Positions 4,787 to 8,200 of a stretch of 8,200 bases of DNA are shown here, one piece after another (within the stretch, counting starts at the first letter, position 1; the number at the start of each line of letters is the position of its first letter). Under the pieces are notes generated by a model. That model searched no databases, was not told the origin of the DNA, and saw only the letters and a list, made by a program, of their open reading frames with translations. The stretch is from Candidatus Aenigmatarchaeota archaeon (GTDB taxonomy: Archaea > Aenigmatarchaeota > Aenigmatarchaeia > QMZP01), in assembly GCA_030666115.1 (NCBI GenBank), contig DAOUYM010000036.1:1-8200 (forward strand), given 5' to 3'. Both the position numbers and the translations under genes were made by a program.

Positions 4787-5392
4787 ATGAACCTAAGCAC
4801 ACAGAAACAGATTGCATCCAAGATTCTCAAGTGCGGTGCATCAAGAGTGAAGGTCAAGGCAGGAAAAGAGGTAGAGGAAGCTCTCACCAGGGAGGATGTC
4901 AGGAACCTGATAAGAAAGGGACACATCTGGAAAGAGCAGAAGAAAGGAACAGCGAAGTTCAATGTCAAGAAAAGGGTCAAGCAGAAGAAGAGGGGAAGGC
5001 AGAAGGGTCATGGTTCAAGGAAAGGAACCTATGGTGCAAGGAAGCACTCGAAGAGAATATGGATAGAGACTGTCCGTCCGCTAAGAAGGCTGCTCAGGGA
5101 ACTTAAGGATTCCGGCGCTATGGATAATCAGGTCTACAGGAAGATGTACCTAATGATCAAGGGTGGTGCAATCAGGAACAAGAAGCACCTTCTGTACTAC
5201 CTGAAGGATCACGAGTTGATGAAGGCCAAATCCAAGAAGGAGATCAAGGCTGTTACGAAGGCCAAAAAAGAAAAGGCCAGGAAACCAGCGAAGGGAAAGA
5301 AGACAGAAGAGAAGAAACCAAATGCCGGGAAAAAGGGAAAGAATGAGAAGGCTAGATCCAAAAAGAAGAAAGGGAAGAAGGGAAAGAAGTGA
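4787..5392 (+). CDS. rpl19e: 50S ribosomal protein eL19 with lysine-rich C-terminal extension
   Basis: This large-subunit protein is shared by archaea and eukaryotes. The family core covers residues 1-145, including STQKQIASKILKCGASRV, LTREDVRNLIRKGHIW, the basic GRQKGHGSRKGTYGAR segment (70-85), WIETVRPLRRLLRELKDSG, and YRKMYLMIKGGAIRNKKHL. Archaeal eL19 is normally about 150 aa. This one has 201, and residues 146-201 are almost entirely Lys, Ala, Gly and Glu (KAKKEKARKPAKGKK and similar), ending in GKKGKK. The tail is probably disordered and RNA-binding. The SD AAAGGTG lies 5 nt before the ATG, and the gene is 21 nt after rpsB and 5 nt before rpl18. Confidence 0.95.
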   Translation: MNLSTQKQIASKILKCGASRVKVKAGKEVEEALTREDVRNLIRKGHIWKEQKKGTAKFNVKKRVKQKKRGRQKGHGSRKGTYGARKHSKRIWIETVRPLRRLLRELKDSGAMDNQVYRKMYLMIKGGAIRNKKHLLYYLKDHELMKAKSKKEIKAVTKAKKEKARKPAKGKKTEEKKPNAGKKGKNEKARSKKKKGKKGKK

Positions 5393-5397
5393 TTTAG

Positions 5398-5979
5398 ATG
5401 AGAGGTAAAACCTACATAGTTGCTCACAGAAGAAGGAGAAAGGGACTGACTGATTACAGGCAGAGGTTAAGGCTGCTTAAATCCGACAAGCTGAGGTTTG
5501 TGGTCAGGAGAACAACCAACAACGTGACCTGCCAGATAGTTGAATATTCGCAGGACGGGGACAAGACACTGGTTTCTGTCAACTCCAAGGACATTGCGAA
5601 GCTTGGATGGAAAGGGAATCCAGGAAACCTGCCAGGTGCATACCTGGTCGGATTGCTCTGTGGACAGATGGCCGGGAAGAAGAAGGTTAAGGACGCTGTC
5701 CTTGACGCAGGACTTTACGTGTCCACGCCAGGTTCCAGGATATACTCTGCTCTGAAGGGAGTTCTTGATGCTGGAATCCAGATACCCCACTCAGATGAAA
5801 TCCTTCCAAAGGACGAAAGGCTGAACGGAACACACATAGCAGAGCTGTCCAAGAAGCTCAGGACAGAGAAACCAGACGAGTACAAATCCCGCTTTTCCAT
5901 GTATCTGAAAAATAAGCTCAATCCTGAGGATCTTCCAAAGCACTTTGACGAGATCAAGAAGAAGATCCTGAAGAAGTAA
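5398..5979 (+). CDS. rpl18: 50S ribosomal protein uL18
   Basis: This 5S-rRNA-binding large-subunit protein is 193 aa, the normal length for the archaeal form (L5 in eukaryotes). Family blocks are RRRRKGLTDYRQRLRLLKSDKLRFVVRRTTNNVTCQIV (11-48), GWKGNPGNLPGAYLVGLLCG, AVLDAGLYVSTPGSRIYSALKGVLDAGIQIPHSDEILP, and a basic C-terminus. The start is 5 nt after the eL19 stop with only a weak SD (GAAGTGA, in the eL19 tail codons), so translation is probably coupled. eL19-uL18 is the standard archaeal spc-operon order, but uS5, uL30 and uL15, which normally follow, are absent here and a histone gene comes next. Confidence 0.95.
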   Translation: MRGKTYIVAHRRRRKGLTDYRQRLRLLKSDKLRFVVRRTTNNVTCQIVEYSQDGDKTLVSVNSKDIAKLGWKGNPGNLPGAYLVGLLCGQMAGKKKVKDAVLDAGLYVSTPGSRIYSALKGVLDAGIQIPHSDEILPKDERLNGTHIAELSKKLRTEKPDEYKSRFSMYLKNKLNPEDLPKHFDEIKKKILKK

Positions 5980-5986
5980 CCGAAGC

Positions 5987-5998
5987 TAGGCCGGCCTA
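5987..5998 (+). promoter_or_regulatory. 12-bp perfect palindrome at the histone promoter
   Basis: TAGGCCGGCCTA is a perfect palindrome ending 1-2 nt before the TATA-like TTTATATC (5999-6006), where the BRE recognised by TFB normally lies. It is GC-rich in an otherwise AT-rich gap. It could be an operator, or the stem of a small terminator for rpl18, although no T-run directly follows it. Confidence 0.45.
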
Positions 5999-6006
5999 TT
6001 TATATC
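5999..6006 (+). promoter_or_regulatory. TATA-like box for the histone operon
   Basis: TTTATATC is centred about 37 nt before the histone ATG. This gives a transcript start near 6028 and a short leader that keeps the SD AAGGTGAGG (6029-6037). It is the only evident promoter before the histone, ureohydrolase, deoxyhypusine synthase and decarboxylase genes. Confidence 0.55.
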
Positions 6007-6039
6007 CACACGCTTATTCTATATCAGTAAGGTGAGGAA

Positions 6040-6255
6040 ATGAGAAGCAAAGAGTTTCCGCATGCTCCGCTGGAGAGAATAGCCAAAAAGGCCAGTGAGA
6101 AGAGGATATCAAAGACAGCGGTGAAGGCACTGAAGAGCTATGTTCTGGACAACGCAGAGGATAAAGGCAAGGAGATAGTCCAGCTAGCCAGGCATGCCGG
6201 AAGAAGAACAGTGATGAAGGAAGACGTGATCCTCGCCATCAAGAAACAGCCTTAA
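6040..6255 (+). CDS. Archaeal histone
   Basis: This is a 71-aa histone-fold protein that would dimerise and wrap DNA. It has the single-fold organisation of HMfA/HMfB: a short N-terminus with FPHAPLERIAKKA (helix 1), ISKTAVKALKSYVLDNAEDKGKEIVQLARHAG (long helix 2), and RRTVMKEDVILAIKK (helix 3). LARHAGRRTV is the most diagnostic block. The length is slightly above the usual 66-69, and no long tail is present. It is preceded by AAGGTGAGG and its own TATA-like box, and is followed after 23 nt by the ureohydrolase gene, so it probably heads that operon. Confidence 0.95.
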   Translation: MRSKEFPHAPLERIAKKASEKRISKTAVKALKSYVLDNAEDKGKEIVQLARHAGRRTVMKEDVILAIKKQP

Positions 6256-6264
6256 TCTAATTTT

Positions 6265-6272
6265 AAGGAGGT
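6265..6272 (+). promoter_or_regulatory. Full Shine-Dalgarno sequence before the ureohydrolase gene
   Basis: AAGGAGGT lies 6 nt before the ATG at 6279. It is the longest SD in the window; the other sites have AAGGTG(A). It fixes the start codon and suggests strong translation initiation inside the histone operon. Confidence 0.75.
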
Positions 6273-6278
6273 TAGTAT

Positions 6279-7100
6279 ATGCTCTACCTCAAGAAGACTT
6301 TTGAGTACGACTACGGTATAGAAGAAGCGGACGTGGTTCTTGTAGGCGTCCCATTCGATTCCACCCAGACAGGTAAGTCTGTGAAGCATGGCCCGCTTTT
6401 CATCAGAGAGGCGATCCGCAACCTGCCAGGACATGACCCTGCACTGAAGAAGAACGTGTTTGAGGAAACCAAGTTCACCGATGTTGGGGACGTCGAGGTG
6501 GTGCCAGGCAACTGGCAGCTTACCAGGGAGAGGATACAGGACACAGTGAAATCCATACTCGAGAAGAACCCGAAAGTCTTTCCGGTCTTTCTCGGAGGCG
6601 AGCACCTGATAACACTGGGGATTCTGGAAGAGATCAAGAATCACACAAAGGGAAAGATAACAGTCGTCCACTTCGATGCGCACAGGGACCTGATGCCTGA
6701 CTGGCTTGGTGAGAAGTTCTCACACATAACCTGGGCACATCATCTCCTCAAGGACGACAGGTTCGAGTTGGTTCAGTTGGGTTGCAGGTCATGGAACAAG
6801 GAAGAGGAGAGTTTGATTGACAGGGTAAATGACAGTATTGAAAATATCAATAAAACGAATCCGATCTACATAACGATTGATCTTGACGTGATTGACCCGA
6901 GGCATGCACCAGAGGTCGGGACACCTGAACCGCTTGGCATGAACCCGAAGGAGTTCTTCGATCTCCTGGAGAAAGTCTGCCGGGGAAGTGACAGGATCAT
7001 AGGGATGGATATAGTCGAGTGCGCGTCCCATGGGATCGGCTCACCAACTGCCCTGTTAGCAGCTAATGTATTCAAGAAGGTGATTGCATGGAGAAGGTAA
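6279..7100 (+). CDS. speB: Agmatinase/arginase-family ureohydrolase, probable agmatinase
   Basis: This two-Mn ureohydrolase probably converts agmatine to putrescine and urea. At 273 aa it is slightly short for the family. Metal-site motifs are intact: GGEH (H109), DAHRD (D133, H135, D137) and DLDVIDP (D201, D203), followed by GTPEPLG (E217). The KFSHITWAHH stretch (146-155) resembles archaeal agmatinases more than the HGTxF form of the E. coli enzyme. Arginase or guanidinobutyrase activity cannot be excluded by eye. It overlaps the deoxyhypusine synthase gene by 13 nt, so the two are tightly coupled. That context favours a role in polyamine supply for hypusine, or in processing an agmatine-derived intermediate on aIF5A, as has been proposed for haloarchaea. 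Confidence 0.88.
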   Translation: MLYLKKTFEYDYGIEEADVVLVGVPFDSTQTGKSVKHGPLFIREAIRNLPGHDPALKKNVFEETKFTDVGDVEVVPGNWQLTRERIQDTVKSILEKNPKVFPVFLGGEHLITLGILEEIKNHTKGKITVVHFDAHRDLMPDWLGEKFSHITWAHHLLKDDRFELVQLGCRSWNKEEESLIDRVNDSIENINKTNPIYITIDLDVIDPRHAPEVGTPEPLGMNPKEFFDLLEKVCRGSDRIIGMDIVECASHGIGSPTALLAANVFKKVIAWRR

Positions 7101-8032
7101 AGGACATAAAGTGGAATGATGGAATGAAGGTATCTGACCTTACCGAGAGGATGGGGAATATCGGGTTCCAGGCCACAGAACTGAAGAAAGCCACTGACAT
7201 AATAACAGAAATGAAGAGGAGCGGAGCAAAGACATACTTCACATTCACCTCAAACATGGTCACCTCTGGCCTTAGGGGACTGTTCGCCCAGATGATTAAG
7301 CTTGGGATTGTTGACGTGGTGGTGACCACCACAGGAGGAATAGAGGAGGACATAATGAAAGCGACAGGAGAGAATTTCCTCATAGGAGAATACAGAACTG
7401 ATGACGTTGCGCTGCATGAGAAGGGAATGAACAGGATAGGAAACCTGCTCATAACCAACGAGAGCTATTCCAAATTCGAGGATTACATGCTTCCTATACT
7501 GAAGAAGATATACGGAAAAAAGAAGCGCCTGACCGTGACAGAACTGCTCAGGGAGATAGGGCTGATGCTGGATGATGAGGACTCGATACTTTACCAGGCT
7601 GCCAGGAAGAACGTCCCTATCTTCTGCCCTGCCATAACAGACGGCTCCCTTGGATTCCATCTTTACATGTTCCAGCAGGATTACCCGGATTTCGTGGTTG
7701 ATGTTGTCAGGGATTTCTCAACCCTTCTGAGCAGCAGCAGCTACGATGACAAGAAGGGCGTGATAGCGCTGGGGGGCGGGGTCTCGAAGCACCACGCCAT
7801 CTTCGGACTGCTACTCAACGGAGGATGTGATTACGCTGTCTACATGACGACGTCCCGCACATATTCAGGAAGCATGGGAGGTGCCACACCAAATGAATCC
7901 AAGACCTGGGGCAAGGTCAAAGTCGATGCGAACGAGGTTTCTGTGATAGGGGACGTCAGCATAACATTCCCCCTGGTCATCATGAGGGCGATGGATGTCA
8001 TGAAGAAAGAGGGGCTGATAAAGGATGAATGA
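7088..8032 (+). CDS. dys: Deoxyhypusine synthase
   Basis: This NAD-dependent enzyme transfers an aminobutyl group to a lysine of aIF5A, the first step of hypusine formation. The 314-aa length is normal for archaea. Visible family blocks are FTSNMVTSGLRG (53-64), VVTTTGGIEED (78-88), ALGGGVSKHH (227-236), DYAVYMTTSRTYSGSMGGATPNE (248-270), and TWGKVKVDA, with the active-site lysine at K276 in the WGK motif. H235/H236 correspond to the conserved HH pair. The ATG overlaps the end of speB, with SD AAGGTGA (7077-7083) 4 nt upstream. The stop overlaps the next gene by 8 nt. The chain of overlaps indicates a dedicated polyamine/hypusine operon. Confidence 0.95.
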   Translation: MEKVKDIKWNDGMKVSDLTERMGNIGFQATELKKATDIITEMKRSGAKTYFTFTSNMVTSGLRGLFAQMIKLGIVDVVVTTTGGIEEDIMKATGENFLIGEYRTDDVALHEKGMNRIGNLLITNESYSKFEDYMLPILKKIYGKKKRLTVTELLREIGLMLDDEDSILYQAARKNVPIFCPAITDGSLGFHLYMFQQDYPDFVVDVVRDFSTLLSSSSYDDKKGVIALGGGVSKHHAIFGLLLNGGCDYAVYMTTSRTYSGSMGGATPNESKTWGKVKVDANEVSVIGDVSITFPLVIMRAMDVMKKEGLIKDE

Positions 8033-8200
8033 GAAAAAGCAGGCGAATGAGGCAAGGTTCGTTATCAGCAGATCCAGGGTAATCGAGAGGTATGAATTCC
8101 TGAAGAAGGTGTGCCCCAACATATCCTTTAGCATAAAGACCAATCCTGATGTGGGGAAGATACTGGAGAAGGAGACGGATTCGTTCTTCAGCATCCACAC
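8025..8200 (+). CDS. Fold-III PLP-dependent decarboxylase (Orn/DAP/Arg decarboxylase family), 5' part only
   Basis: The reading frame runs off the window end after 58 codons. It starts MNEKKQANEARFVISRSRVIERYEFLKK. The stretch NISFSIKTNPDVGKILEK matches the first strand and helix of the alanine-racemase-like barrel in ornithine, diaminopimelate and arginine decarboxylases, where the lysine (K38) forms the PLP Schiff base. FFSIHT fits the following strand. The ATG overlaps the deoxyhypusine synthase stop by 8 nt, with a purine-rich AGAGGGG about 10 nt upstream. Context suggests an ornithine, arginine or carboxynorspermidine-type decarboxylase supplying polyamines. Substrate residues lie beyond the window, so the assignment is tentative. 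Confidence 0.7.
   Translation, partial: MNEKKQANEARFVISRSRVIERYEFLKKVCPNISFSIKTNPDVGKILEKETDSFFSIH

Noticed and set aside
5222..5392. Frameshift or pseudogene at the end of eL19
   Set aside because: The frame stays open with a consistent basic composition and a clean junction with uL18, so a real low-complexity tail is more likely than an error.

Overview
The window reads as a piece of an archaeal chromosome. The evidence is a histone-fold protein, an RNA polymerase subunit K (Rpb6 homologue), deoxyhypusine synthase, the CDP-archaeol synthase of ether-lipid synthesis, archaeal ribosomal proteins eL19, uL18 and uS2, and tRNA genes interrupted by bulge-helix-bulge (BHB) introns. TATA-like boxes sit about 25 nt upstream of several start codons, which suggests leaderless mRNAs, and the Shine-Dalgarno (SD) sites are mostly of the form AAGGTGA. 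The lineage cannot be fixed from sequence alone. A euryarchaeal or DPANN-type archaeon is my guess.

Layout. 26-577 (minus) is the CDP-archaeol synthase gene. Divergent from it is tRNA-Ala(CGC) at 656-729. A class I SAM methyltransferase (730-1416, minus) fills the whole gap between the 3' ends of tRNA-Ala and tRNA-Ile(GAT) (1421-1529, minus). tRNA-Ile carries a 36-nt intron at the canonical 37/38 position. Upstream of it on the same strand is tRNA-Glu(CTC) (1578-1669, minus), with a 17-nt intron in the T loop. Divergent from the tRNAs is a PAC2-family protein gene (1788-2582). Next come rpoK (2629-2844), a divergent enolase (2884-4065), and rpsB (uS2), rpl19e (eL19) and rpl18 (uL18) in one tight run (4187-5979). 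The last block is a histone (6040-6255), an agmatinase/arginase-family ureohydrolase (6279-7100), deoxyhypusine synthase (7088-8032) and the start of a fold-III PLP decarboxylase (8025 to the window end).

How the genes fit together. rpoK-eno-rpsB keeps an order common in archaeal ribosomal-protein/RNA-polymerase clusters, but here it is joined to eL19-uL18, a pair normally found in the spc-type operon. The ureohydrolase, deoxyhypusine synthase and decarboxylase genes overlap or nearly overlap and look like one unit for polyamine supply and hypusination of aIF5A, with a histone gene at its head. The least ordinary parts are the T-loop intron of tRNA-Glu, the methyltransferase fitted between two tRNA 3' ends, the small repeats in the tRNA cluster, the repeated leader in front of rpsB, and the altered catalytic-loop motif in the enolase. 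I see no CRISPR array, IS element, integrase or defence system.
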